Made by a program: the position numbers and the translations under genes. The notes below the pieces were generated by a model. The model was not told where the DNA came from, did no database searches, and saw nothing but the letters and a program-made list of their open reading frames with translations. This document shows positions 47,589 through 55,465 of a DNA stretch of 57,641 bases, one piece after another. The DNA is from DASUFF01 sp036274695 (GTDB lineage: Bacteria > UBA10199 > JACPAL01 > GCA-016699445): contig DASUFF010000124.1 in assembly GCA_036274695.1 (NCBI GenBank), forward strand, positions 1 to 57,641, read 5' to 3'. Each line of letters starts with the position of its first letter. The first letter of the stretch is position 1.

Positions 47589-47994
47589 TCTTCACGAGCA
47601 CGCGTTTCTTCCGCCGGCCGTCGAACTCCCCGTAGAAGATCTGCTCCCACGGGCCAAAATCGAGCTTTCCATTCGTAATCGCCACCACCACCTCGCGTCC
47701 GAAGATTTGACGCTTGAGGTGGGCGTCGGCATTGTCCTCGCCCGTATCGTTGTGTCGGTATTGGTCGATGGGGGCGTGCGGGACCAGTTTTTCCAAAAAC
47801 GCTTCGAAGTCCTGATGAAGGCCCGATTCATCGTCGTTGATGAAGACGGAGGCCGAGATGTGCATGGCGTTGACGAGGCAGAGGCCTTCCTGGATGCCGC
47901 TTTTCTTGAGCGCCGTTTCCACCTGCGGCGTGATGTTCAGATAGGCGCGCCTCGTTTTCGTCTCGAACCAGAGCTCTTCGCGGTGGGATTTCAT
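47575..47994 (-). CDS. YjbQ/UPF0047 family protein
   Basis: The 139-residue protein has the YjbQ layout: ETKTRRAYLNITPQVETALK, GLCLVNAMHISASVFINDDE, DFEAFLEKLVPHAP, YRHNDTGEDNADAHLK and GPWEQIFYGEFDGRRKKRVL. Family members were reported to make thiamine phosphate in vitro or bind nucleotides; the true role is open. It overlaps the helicase 3' end by 14 bp and starts 4 bp inside the 3' end of the large orphan gene on the same strand. Confidence 0.92.
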   Translation of the reverse strand: MKSHREELWFETKTRRAYLNITPQVETALKKSGIQEGLCLVNAMHISASVFINDDESGLHQDFEAFLEKLVPHAPIDQYRHNDTGEDNADAHLKRQIFGREVVVAITNGKLDFGPWEQIFYGEFDGRRKKRVLVKIIGE

Positions 47995-50123
47995 GGCTCG
48001 TCATCCTCCAGGTCCATCCAGGGGATCGGACGATTGTCTTTCGCCCGCTGCGCATATTCTTCCTGGCTGACCACCCGGATTTCTTCAAGCGGGATTCGAT
48101 CGAGGACCGGGAGCGACTGATTGCCGGCGAACTCTCCCCAGAGAAAGCGGCGAAAGCCGTCTTTCAAGGGTCGGCGAGAGACGACGGTGGTGCGGTGATA
48201 GCCGTCGTCCAGCCACCAATGGACGCCTTTCAAGGACGACCTTTTGACCTTCATGGGTTTTTCGAACCGGCCTTTTTGCGACAATTCCTTCTCGTAGCGG
48301 AGCAGCCCGACATCGGTCACAATGTCCTGAAAAGTTTGCATGCCTCCCAGACGGAAATAAGCCTGAAAGCCCATGTAAGGCTCGAAATACGGGCTCAGAA
48401 AGAGGACGTCCGCGAGCGGATTCAGAACGCCATCGGGGAGATCCAGATAGGCGGGCTTTGGAAATTCCGGAGGCAGATTCAATACGGTGTGGCCGCTCTC
48501 ACGGACGAGAAGGCCCGGATAATGGACAGGACGGAGACTGGCGGCGTGAAGACTCCGTACGGCCGCCAGCATCTCCGCACCGGAAACCCCTCCGGAGGAG
48601 AGGTAACGGGCGTAGAAGTATTTAAGCTGTTCCAGCGCTTCGATCTGATCCCTCAGGTTCCCTTCCTCGTAAAGGTTCCACAACGTCCTCTGTCGAAGAA
48701 TGGCCGCCGATTCGGCCAGAAGTTTTCGGATCTCGCGACGACGGGAGACGAAGCTTTTCCATCGCTCGAAAGATTCCCTTCCCTCGATGTGGGCTGCCCA
48801 AAGGGCCTTGGCCGCCGCCCGCTGATTGGAAATTTCGGAAAACCAACGGATGTCCGTTGGCTCCTGCTTTCCCAGAGCCTCCCGAACGATCGCCAAGGCT
48901 TCTTCTTGGTCCCCGGAAGCGTATTGTTCCAAGCTCCGCGCCAATTCGTGGACCGTTCCGAACACGAATAAGGGAAAATGGTCGGAGGAGCGTGAGTGAA
49001 AATGCACGGGAACGAAGGAGACCTCCGCATCGGGAGGTCCCACGGGGCCTGCGTTGGGATCGTCCTTAAGCTCGGGCAGGGCCGCGAAGTCGTCATGGGC
49101 GTATTCCGCATACTGGCCGCCGGCCTTGAGCAGGGCGCGGTAGTCGTTCGGCGCGTATCGCCGTGTCACGATTTTTTGGGAAAAATGGGCATTGAAATAA
49201 TCCTCTCTCGTCAACGGCTGATAATTCGAAAGAGAATGCAGATCCACGACATGGCCGTCGAACGTCACGGCGCAATGATGGTCCTCGCGGGGAACGGGAT
49301 CGCGGAATGGGTCGGGAGACCAAATGGAATTCCGGTGGGTCAAAAGCCCTTCTTCGGCCCGGATCTCCAGGATTTCGACGTTGGAATATCCCTCCGCCAG
49401 CAACCAGCGGGAGAGGCGCAGGGCGTCGAGTTCGCAATGTTCGATGTGCGGAGGCTCTCCGCCCAACAATTCTATCAAAGGGGACACTTCATAGAGGTGG
49501 CCGTGCATTTCCGATTCCGGCCAGCATCCACGGGTGGGTTCGATCTGGGTCTCGAGGTGACGGGATATTCCCGACAATGGAAAGTTGCGCCGAAAGCCTT
49601 CAACGAGTTCCCGGAGCAAAGCGGGCGTCTTGGGCAGGGCCTTGTACTCCTTCCATTCGCAGAACCATTGGGCCGATTCCGTGCACTGGTTCGCGACCAA
49701 CCGGGACAGGACCACGTCGCGATCTCGATCCGCGAAAAGCAGGCGCAGGGAAGAAAAACGGCCCTCGGCGGGTTCCGCATTCCAATCGCCGGCCTCGGCG
49801 GCGATCAAGACGCCGTAAATGGCGGCCTGTAATTCCGGGGGAGGAAGGATGCCCTTTTGAAAATCCCTCAAGATCGTGACGGCGAAGGGTTCGAAACCGA
49901 AGACGTTTCCCATGCGCTCGATCCATCGGCTTTCCGTCCATTCGGGACGCGCCCCGACCTCAAGGCCGAGGAAGGCCTCCAAGCCTTCCCTTCGGGACAG
50001 TCCCAGGGCCGTGCAAGCCGGACCGGCCGCCACGGGCAGGGAAAGCCTCGAAAAGGGATTGTCCACGGAAGAGGACGGCAGTTGCGCCAGCGGCGCGAAG
50101 TTTGGAGGAATGGATAAAGCCAT
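47991..50123 (-). CDS. 710-residue orphan with papain/glutaminase-like Cys-His-Asp stretch
   Basis: No full-length family is recognised. Residues about 228-296 read HCELDALRLSRWLLAEGYSN, then DHHCAVTFDGHVVDLHS, which mirrors the 'C..A...L...GY...V' and 'HVA.....VIDPS' parts of papain-fold protein-glutaminases; Cys230, His283 and Asp294 would be the triad. This is a pattern match by eye. The rest is helical, with a Pro/Ser-rich N-terminus (MALSIPPNFAPLAQLPSSSV), no signal peptide and no membrane helix. The start at ATG 50123 lies 17 nt after an ECF-like promoter. Its end overlaps the yjbQ start by 4 bp, so the two are coupled. Deamidase or peptidase activity is possible. Confidence 0.6.
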   Translation of the reverse strand: MALSIPPNFAPLAQLPSSSVDNPFSRLSLPVAAGPACTALGLSRREGLEAFLGLEVGARPEWTESRWIERMGNVFGFEPFAVTILRDFQKGILPPPELQAAIYGVLIAAEAGDWNAEPAEGRFSSLRLLFADRDRDVVLSRLVANQCTESAQWFCEWKEYKALPKTPALLRELVEGFRRNFPLSGISRHLETQIEPTRGCWPESEMHGHLYEVSPLIELLGGEPPHIEHCELDALRLSRWLLAEGYSNVEILEIRAEEGLLTHRNSIWSPDPFRDPVPREDHHCAVTFDGHVVDLHSLSNYQPLTREDYFNAHFSQKIVTRRYAPNDYRALLKAGGQYAEYAHDDFAALPELKDDPNAGPVGPPDAEVSFVPVHFHSRSSDHFPLFVFGTVHELARSLEQYASGDQEEALAIVREALGKQEPTDIRWFSEISNQRAAAKALWAAHIEGRESFERWKSFVSRRREIRKLLAESAAILRQRTLWNLYEEGNLRDQIEALEQLKYFYARYLSSGGVSGAEMLAAVRSLHAASLRPVHYPGLLVRESGHTVLNLPPEFPKPAYLDLPDGVLNPLADVLFLSPYFEPYMGFQAYFRLGGMQTFQDIVTDVGLLRYEKELSQKGRFEKPMKVKRSSLKGVHWWLDDGYHRTTVVSRRPLKDGFRRFLWGEFAGNQSLPVLDRIPLEEIRVVSQEEYAQRAKDNRPIPWMDLEDDEP

Positions 50124-50140
50124 GTTGATGCTCGGCCGGA

Positions 50141-50166
50141 GAATCGCCGTTTACCGACTAAAGTTG
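50141..50166 (-). promoter_or_regulatory. ECF-like promoter element of the 710-residue orphan
   Basis: On the minus strand CAACTTT (50166-50160), 11 bases, then GGCGATTC (50148-50141). The -35-like part begins directly after the stop codon of the DUF971 gene (50167), so the orphan has its own promoter inside the row of minus-strand genes. Sequence and spacing match the elements at 712-737 and 5050-5075. Confidence 0.5.
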
Positions 50167-50499
50167 CTACTGGGAAAGGCACGCTTCGCAGGGGCACATC
50201 TTACGCAAATAATCCCACGTGTAGATGCCGGCGTTGTGGCCGTCGCCCCACCGGAATCCCAGCGCGTAGCGCCCCACCTTGAACATGTCCTTGGCGTCGA
50301 ACGATCCCGGCTTCAGGTTCGGAAAGGCGGGCAGGGCCAGAGGATTCGTATCGAGAGGCGTGCGCTCGCCCTTGCACATCGCGCAGGGACAGGCCTTGCG
50401 GAGATAAGGGAAGGCATAAGTCGACGTGTGGCCGTCGTCCCAGGCGATGACGACGCCTTTCGGGTCGTTAGACAGCGTGACGGCTTTAGGATTGGCCAT
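50167..50499 (-). CDS. DUF971-domain protein
   Basis: From ATG 50499 the protein is 110 residues: VVIAWDDGHTSTYAFPYLRK followed by ACPCAMCKGE, and later a second FRWGDGHNAGIYTWDYLRKM with CPCEAC. The W-DGH-Y-LR-CPC-C pattern is the DUF971 signature (N-terminal domain of gamma-butyrobetaine hydroxylase, often fused to Mrp/ApbC-type Fe-S carriers). It is seen twice in one short protein. The Cys clusters may bind Fe-S or zinc. No strong ribosome-binding site precedes it; a start at 50535 is possible. Confidence 0.82.
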   Translation of the reverse strand: MANPKAVTLSNDPKGVVIAWDDGHTSTYAFPYLRKACPCAMCKGERTPLDTNPLALPAFPNLKPGSFDAKDMFKVGRYALGFRWGDGHNAGIYTWDYLRKMCPCEACLSQ

Positions 50500-50541
50500 G
50501 GGGGGCAGAGTGCCGCAAATCTTGGCCTCAGGCAACCCAGC

Positions 50542-52128
50542 TTATTTCGGAGGCCGATGCTTTTCCTGACGATCGAAAAATCCGCCGGGACGCATGAGGT
50601 CGTTCACTTCGCGATGCGCTTGGATGTAAGTCCGTGAGACCGTATCCGGATCGGTGACGTTTCCGCCGGGCGCCCACACCATCTGGCCGTAACGGATGGC
50701 ATGGGGGTGAAGGTTGAAGATCAAACCTTCGCGCACCGCGTTTTTGAACTCTTCCGTTCCTGGAAAAGGCTGGTTCGTGCTGATTTGGGACAAGCTGACC
50801 AAGTTCTTGAGGGATTCCACCCCGCGCCAGACGTCTTCTTCGGTTTCTCCCGGGTTGTAGAGGATGTAGAGGCCGAAAACCAAGACGCCTTGTTCCGTCA
50901 GCCGCGGTACGAGGTCGACGGTATCGTCCTGATCCTGCCACGAACGATCCAACACTTTCAGGACGTTTTTGCCCTTGCCGCCCGTTCCTCGATGGCTCGG
51001 GGCAAGCGATTCGATTCCGAGGTAGATGGAGGCCAACCCGTGGTCCATCATGAACGATCCGTGTCTCCGCATCGCCACGACGTTGGTGAGGCAGCTCCAG
51101 CGCATCCCTTTGTCGGCCAGATAGGCGACCACGCGGCGCTCCAAAGCGTTTTCGTCGTTCGATTTCCAAAGCCGTCCGAAATCCGGGTCCACGAAATAAA
51201 CGCGACGGATCCCCAGGTCATAGGCGTCGTCGATGATCCGCTTCGCCTCCTCGAAGGACGTCGGCGGCCTCGCCTTTCCGGATTCGGATTTAACGCCCTC
51301 CGCGCAGTAGTCGCAGCTTTGGGTGCACCCGAGCCTTAAGGCGAGGTGAAGGGTCTGGAAGGATTTTGAAACCACCGTTCCGTCTTCGGCGCGTATCAGC
51401 CAGCGGACCTCCGCCAGCATCCGATCCGCCGGCGGGTGTCTGTGGGTTTGGGACCGATCCCCCACCAGATGGCGATAGAGGTACTCTTCCCCGGGACCCC
51501 AAATGACACGGTCGAACATTTGATCGAGGATCGCATAGGGCCCCAAGGCGGCGTCGCCTCCCAGCCACACTTCCTTCACGCCCATCTCCCGCGCGATCAG
51601 CGCCATGTCCAAGAGACGCGGAATGTTCACATTCAAGCCGGAAAGAAGCAAAAGATCGGGAACGGAGTCTTGCATCGCCGTTCGGAAATCCTCCGTCGTT
51701 CGGGGGGACAGGAAGCGAACGCGCTCGGCGCCGGCGTTCAGACTGGCCCTGAGAAACTCCGCGGCGTAGTCGGGGGAATGGGAGTGAAGGCGCCGTCCGG
51801 GAGGGTTGGCCTTGTCCGTCATGCTGCCCATAACGTCGCCGAGGAGCTCGTCGTAGGCGACGCCGTCCACGACGATTCGCCTTTCGAAGTCGTCGGAGGG
51901 GACGGAACAAAAAGCGACATCGGCGGTTTTCAACCCGGCTTCCGACAGGGCCACGTTGTTCACGCGAACCCTTTCCCCGCCTTGGGCCATGAGGATGGTT
52001 CTGCCGGTGTCAATTTCGGTGTGGGAGGCAAAATCGTAGGGGGAACCGGATCGCCACGGCACGGAAAGCGAAGAGGCGGAAAATTGCCCCAACCTTTGAG
52101 AGAGGAATGTCGGAGAGACGACAGTCAT
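50542..52128 (-). CDS. Radical SAM enzyme with B12-binding-like N-domain
   Basis: The 528-residue protein has RLGCTQSCDYCAEG with Cys268, Cys272, Cys275, the CxxxCxxC that binds the 4Fe-4S cluster of radical SAM enzymes. The N-terminal part (PDLLLLSGLNVNIPRLLDMA...VWLGGDAALGPY) resembles the cobalamin-binding Rossmann-like domain, but the DxHxxG ligand motif is not visible. LYILYNPGETEEDV and QPFPGTEEFKN are typical of B12-type radical SAM proteins (methylation or cyclisation of natural products). ATG 52128 follows an ECF-like promoter directly; a TTG at 52134 is also possible. The substrate is unknown. Confidence 0.82.
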   Translation of the reverse strand: MTVVSPTFLSQRLGQFSASSLSVPWRSGSPYDFASHTEIDTGRTILMAQGGERVRVNNVALSEAGLKTADVAFCSVPSDDFERRIVVDGVAYDELLGDVMGSMTDKANPPGRRLHSHSPDYAAEFLRASLNAGAERVRFLSPRTTEDFRTAMQDSVPDLLLLSGLNVNIPRLLDMALIAREMGVKEVWLGGDAALGPYAILDQMFDRVIWGPGEEYLYRHLVGDRSQTHRHPPADRMLAEVRWLIRAEDGTVVSKSFQTLHLALRLGCTQSCDYCAEGVKSESGKARPPTSFEEAKRIIDDAYDLGIRRVYFVDPDFGRLWKSNDENALERRVVAYLADKGMRWSCLTNVVAMRRHGSFMMDHGLASIYLGIESLAPSHRGTGGKGKNVLKVLDRSWQDQDDTVDLVPRLTEQGVLVFGLYILYNPGETEEDVWRGVESLKNLVSLSQISTNQPFPGTEEFKNAVREGLIFNLHPHAIRYGQMVWAPGGNVTDPDTVSRTYIQAHREVNDLMRPGGFFDRQEKHRPPK

Positions 52129-52135
52129 AATCAAA

Positions 52136-52164
52136 TTGTCGCGGCGGCAGGACCGTCGTTGCTA
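52136..52164 (-). promoter_or_regulatory. ECF-like promoter element of the radical SAM gene
   Basis: On the minus strand TAGCAAC (52164-52158), 16 bases, then CGACAA (52141-52136). The TAGCAAC part equals that of the elements at 5050 and 50160, and AAC-N16-CGA spacing is the same; the TTT after CAAC is not kept. ATG 52128 lies 7 nt further. Confidence 0.4.
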
Positions 52165-52632
52165 GGATTTTTTGCGGAGGCGGTCCTTACGGCGAATGTA
52201 AATCCGCTTTTTGACGGCCACGCAAACGTCGCCTTCCGCATCGACGCCCTCCACCAGAAACTCCGGGACGATCTTCGGAGACTTCCTTAAACCGCTCTTG
52301 ATGCGCCGCAAGTCCGTATCCATGATCCGGAACCGAAACGTGATGTCCGAGCGCCCCGGCTTCTTGAAATCGATCTCCGCGCCCTTGTCCCAGATGATGT
52401 AATCCTCGATCCCCAAAATCTTGATCAGCATGATCATCAGGAACGGATCGGCCGCTGCGTAGAGCGTGCCGCCGAAGATGGTACCGACGTAGTTGCGGTT
52501 CCACAGGCTTTTCTTGATGACGACGACGATCTCCCGCCAGTCCGGAGAAACGGATTTCACGACGGTTCGGCTGAACAGGTAGGCCGGATAGAAATTGGTG
52601 AGGACGCGCAGGATCTGTGGTGGCAGTCCCAT
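52162..52632 (-). CDS. DUF4442 hotdog-fold protein, thioesterase-like
   Basis: The 156-residue protein has NRNYVGTIFGGTLYAAADPF followed by LMIML, the DUF4442 signature related to acyl-CoA thioesterases, and ends in a basic tail (RIYIRRKDRLRKKS). It probably acts on acyl thioesters, but catalytic residues cannot be named. It lies 4 bp behind aspS on the same strand and may be cotranscribed. Confidence 0.85.
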   Translation of the reverse strand: MGLPPQILRVLTNFYPAYLFSRTVVKSVSPDWREIVVVIKKSLWNRNYVGTIFGGTLYAAADPFLMIMLIKILGIEDYIIWDKGAEIDFKKPGRSDITFRFRIMDTDLRRIKSGLRKSPKIVPEFLVEGVDAEGDVCVAVKKRIYIRRKDRLRKKS

Positions 52633-52636
52633 CGGG

Positions 52637-54472
52637 TTACGGGACTTTCACCGGGTTGGCCGGATCGGCGTGCGCCGACTGCGCCGCTTGGGACGAGGGC
52701 GGGGCCGAAACCTTCAGGCCCAGCTCCTTCATCTGCTCGGGGCGCACTGTCGACGGCGCGTCGCACAGAAGATCCGTTCCCTTCTGCGTCTTCGGGAAGG
52801 CGATGACGTCGCGGATGGAATCGTTGCCGGTCAACAGCATGGTGATGCGGTCCAACCCGAAGGCGAGTCCGCCGTGGGGCGGGGCGCCGTAGGAAAGCGC
52901 TTCCAGGAGAAAGCCGAATCGCTCCTGGGCCTCCTCGCGGCTGATCTTCAGGATGTCGAAGACCCTCTGCTGTAATTCGGTCTGATGGATACGGATCGAG
53001 CCGCCGCCGATCTCGTTGCCGTTGAGCACGAGATCGTAGGCGAAGGCTTTTGCCTTCTCCGGGGCGGTGTCCATGAGCGGCAGGTCCTGCGTGCGCGGGC
53101 TGGTGAACGGATGATGCACCGCCGCGAGCCTCTTTTCCGTTTCGTCGTAGGCGAACATTGGGAAGTCGACGATCCAGACGAAACCCAGCTTGTCCTTGGG
53201 AATGATGTCGAGCATCGCGCCCAATTTTTCACGGAGGTTGCCCAAGGCGGCGTTGACGACGTCGGCCTTGTCGGCGCCGAAGAGGATGAGATCGCCCGTT
53301 TGGATCTGTAGCTTGTCGGAGAGATCCTTCTTTTCCTGCTCGGAAAAGAATTTCACGATCGGCGATTGCCAGCCATCCGCTTGCACCTTGATCCACGCCA
53401 AACCCTTGGCGCCGTATATCTTCACAAACTCAGTGAGCGCGTCGAGCTCGGCGCGCGAGAAATCCCGCTTGGCGGTGGATTGATCCAACTTGATCGCTTT
53501 GACGATACCGCCCTTGGCGATCGCGTCCTTGAAGACCTTGAACTCCGAATTGCGGAATACGTCGGTGATGTTCTGCAGCTCGATGCCGAAGCGCGTGTCC
53601 GGAGCATCTAGGCCGTAGCGGCCCATAGCATCGTCGTAGGACATACGTGGAAATGGGATGTTCAACTTCTGGCCCTTGGTTTTTTCCCAGATGCGCGCGA
53701 TGAGGCCCTCCATCATGGGGATGACGTCGTCCGGAGTGACGAAACTCATTTCCAGGTCGATCTGCGTGAACTCCGGCTGGCGGTCGGCGCGCAGGTCTTC
53801 GTCCCGGAAACAGCGGACGATCTGGAAGTAACGCTCGAAGCCGGAGACCATCAGCAATTGTTTAAAGAGCTGGGGCGACTGCGGGAGGGCGTAGAATTTT
53901 CCGGGGTACAGGCGCGCCGGGACCAGGAAGTCGCGCGCGCCTTCGGGCGTGCTCTTCGTGAGATAGGGCGTCTCGATCTCCAGGAAGCCGTTCTCGGAGA
54001 GATAGTTGCGCGTCTCCTGCATGACTTTATGGCGCAGCACGAAATTCTTCTGCAGGGCCGGGCGCCGGAGGTCGAGATAGCGGTAGCGCAGACGCAGGTC
54101 TTCACCCGTATCGACGTCGTCCTCGATCATGAAGGGCGGCGTCTTGGAGCGATTCAAGACCTCGAAGTCGGTGATCTTCACTTCGATCTCGCCGGTGCCG
54201 AGCTTGGCGTTCACCGTGCCCTGCGGTCGGTCGGAGACCTTGCCTTTGACGGCCAAAACCCATTCGGAGCGCAGGTCCTTGGCCAGCTCGTGAACCTTGG
54301 GGTTGATCTCGGGATTGAAGACGATCTGGGTGAGCCCTTCGCGGTCCCGAAGATCGACGAAGAGCAGCCCTCCGTGATCGCGCCGGGAGGCGACCCATCC
54401 GGCCAAAACGACTTCTTCGCCGACGTTGATTTTTTTCAGGCTTCCACAGCTGTGGGTGCGTTTGAAGGACAC
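52637..54472 (-). CDS. aspS: Aspartyl-tRNA synthetase, bacterial type
   Basis: The 611-residue protein begins VSFKRTHSCGSLKKINVGEE and the anticodon domain GWVASRRDHGGLLFVDLRDR, then class II motifs: ETPYLTKSTPEGARDFLVP (motif 1 region), FRDEDLRADRQPEFTQIDLE (motif 2) and GLAFGLDRITMLLTG (motif 3). The bacterial insertion domain is present, and the length (about 590-610) is normal. GTG 54472 is chosen by homology; a TTG start at 54499 would add nine residues. It charges tRNA-Asp. Whether it also charges tRNA-Asn cannot be told. Confidence 0.95.
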   Translation of the reverse strand: MSFKRTHSCGSLKKINVGEEVVLAGWVASRRDHGGLLFVDLRDREGLTQIVFNPEINPKVHELAKDLRSEWVLAVKGKVSDRPQGTVNAKLGTGEIEVKITDFEVLNRSKTPPFMIEDDVDTGEDLRLRYRYLDLRRPALQKNFVLRHKVMQETRNYLSENGFLEIETPYLTKSTPEGARDFLVPARLYPGKFYALPQSPQLFKQLLMVSGFERYFQIVRCFRDEDLRADRQPEFTQIDLEMSFVTPDDVIPMMEGLIARIWEKTKGQKLNIPFPRMSYDDAMGRYGLDAPDTRFGIELQNITDVFRNSEFKVFKDAIAKGGIVKAIKLDQSTAKRDFSRAELDALTEFVKIYGAKGLAWIKVQADGWQSPIVKFFSEQEKKDLSDKLQIQTGDLILFGADKADVVNAALGNLREKLGAMLDIIPKDKLGFVWIVDFPMFAYDETEKRLAAVHHPFTSPRTQDLPLMDTAPEKAKAFAYDLVLNGNEIGGGSIRIHQTELQQRVFDILKISREEAQERFGFLLEALSYGAPPHGGLAFGLDRITMLLTGNDSIRDVIAFPKTQKGTDLLCDAPSTVRPEQMKELGLKVSAPPSSQAAQSAHADPANPVKVP

Positions 54473-54536
54473 GTGTTTCTCTCTTTCGTGAAGGCGCAAA
54501 TCTCCCCGAAAGGAGAGGTCAAGTCAAGGCAAGGCC

Positions 54537-55397
54537 CTATTTGCCGGGGGCCGGAGCGGGAGGTGCCGGGGGCGACCAACCCGGTGCCGGAGCGGGCGCA
54601 GGGGCCGGCGCTGGTGGCGGCGGTGGGGGCGGCGGAGGAGGAGCCGCCGGGGCCGGTGGAGGAGGAGGTGGTGGTGGTGGCGGCGGCGGAGGGGCCACGG
54701 GTGCCGTAGGTTGCGGCGCCGGGGCTGACCCGGCCAGATGGAACTCGACGCGGCGGTTCTTTTCCTGTCCCTCGGCGGTAACGCTGCTGGCGACGGGATA
54801 CCGGTCGCCCATGCCGACGGCCTGGAGGCGCGCGGCGTCCACGCCGTCCTGGGCCAGGATGTTCTTCACCCGGTCCGCGCGGCGCTGGGACAATTCCAGA
54901 TTGGCGGCGTCATATCCGATGGTGTCCGTATGGCCTTCGATCCGCACCATGAGCTCCGGGCGCTTACCCAGAGTGTTGGCCAACTGCCTGAGGACGTTCA
55001 TGGATTGGGGCGTGGGCGAGTCGCTGTTGCTTTTGAAGCTGATCTTGGGGGTGTAGATGCGGTTCTGGACGGTATCGACTCGGATCGATCCTCCGCCACC
55101 GCTCGAAGACCCGCCGCCGCGATAGGAGCGCCGGCCGCTCTCCGAGCCCATCGTCTGCCATTCGCCCTCTTCGCTCCCGCCGCCGTTGGTCGTCCGGTTC
55201 ACCGGAGGCGGACTTTCGGAGGCCGGCGCCGAAGAGGCCTTGGGGGGCGCCTTGTGCCGGTATTCGGGGTCGGAGCCGATAGTCGACTGGATTTCTTCGT
55301 CGATTTCGTCGGCGCTGAGGGATGGAACTTGACCCGCCTGGAGGAAGGCAAAGAGCCCGGCCATGGCGGAAACCCAGAAGATAAAAAGGCGTCGCAT
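54537..55397 (-). CDS. OmpA-family protein with polyproline C-terminal tail
   Basis: From ATG 55397 the protein has 286 residues. After a hydrophobic signal-like start (RRLFIFWVSAMAGLFAFLQA) and a Ser/Gly/Pro-rich linker comes an OmpA/MotB peptidoglycan-binding domain (about 115-222) with RIEGHTDTIGYDAANLELSQ (Asp158) and NRRVEF. The last about 60 residues are almost only Pro and Ala, with several runs of 10 or more Pro. OmpA domains usually end proteins, so the tail is unusual and would need EF-P for translation. The domain anchors the protein to the cell wall. Confidence 0.85.
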   Translation of the reverse strand: MRRLFIFWVSAMAGLFAFLQAGQVPSLSADEIDEEIQSTIGSDPEYRHKAPPKASSAPASESPPPVNRTTNGGGSEEGEWQTMGSESGRRSYRGGGSSSGGGGSIRVDTVQNRIYTPKISFKSNSDSPTPQSMNVLRQLANTLGKRPELMVRIEGHTDTIGYDAANLELSQRRADRVKNILAQDGVDAARLQAVGMGDRYPVASSVTAEGQEKNRRVEFHLAGSAPAPQPTAPVAPPPPPPPPPPPPPAPAAPPPPPPPPPPAPAPAPAPAPGWSPPAPPAPAPGK

Positions 55398-55465
55398 CAC
55401 GTTGAACACCTCCGAAGGAGAAATTGTCCGTGAAAAGACCCCCCAAGTCAAGTTTTGGATTTGAT

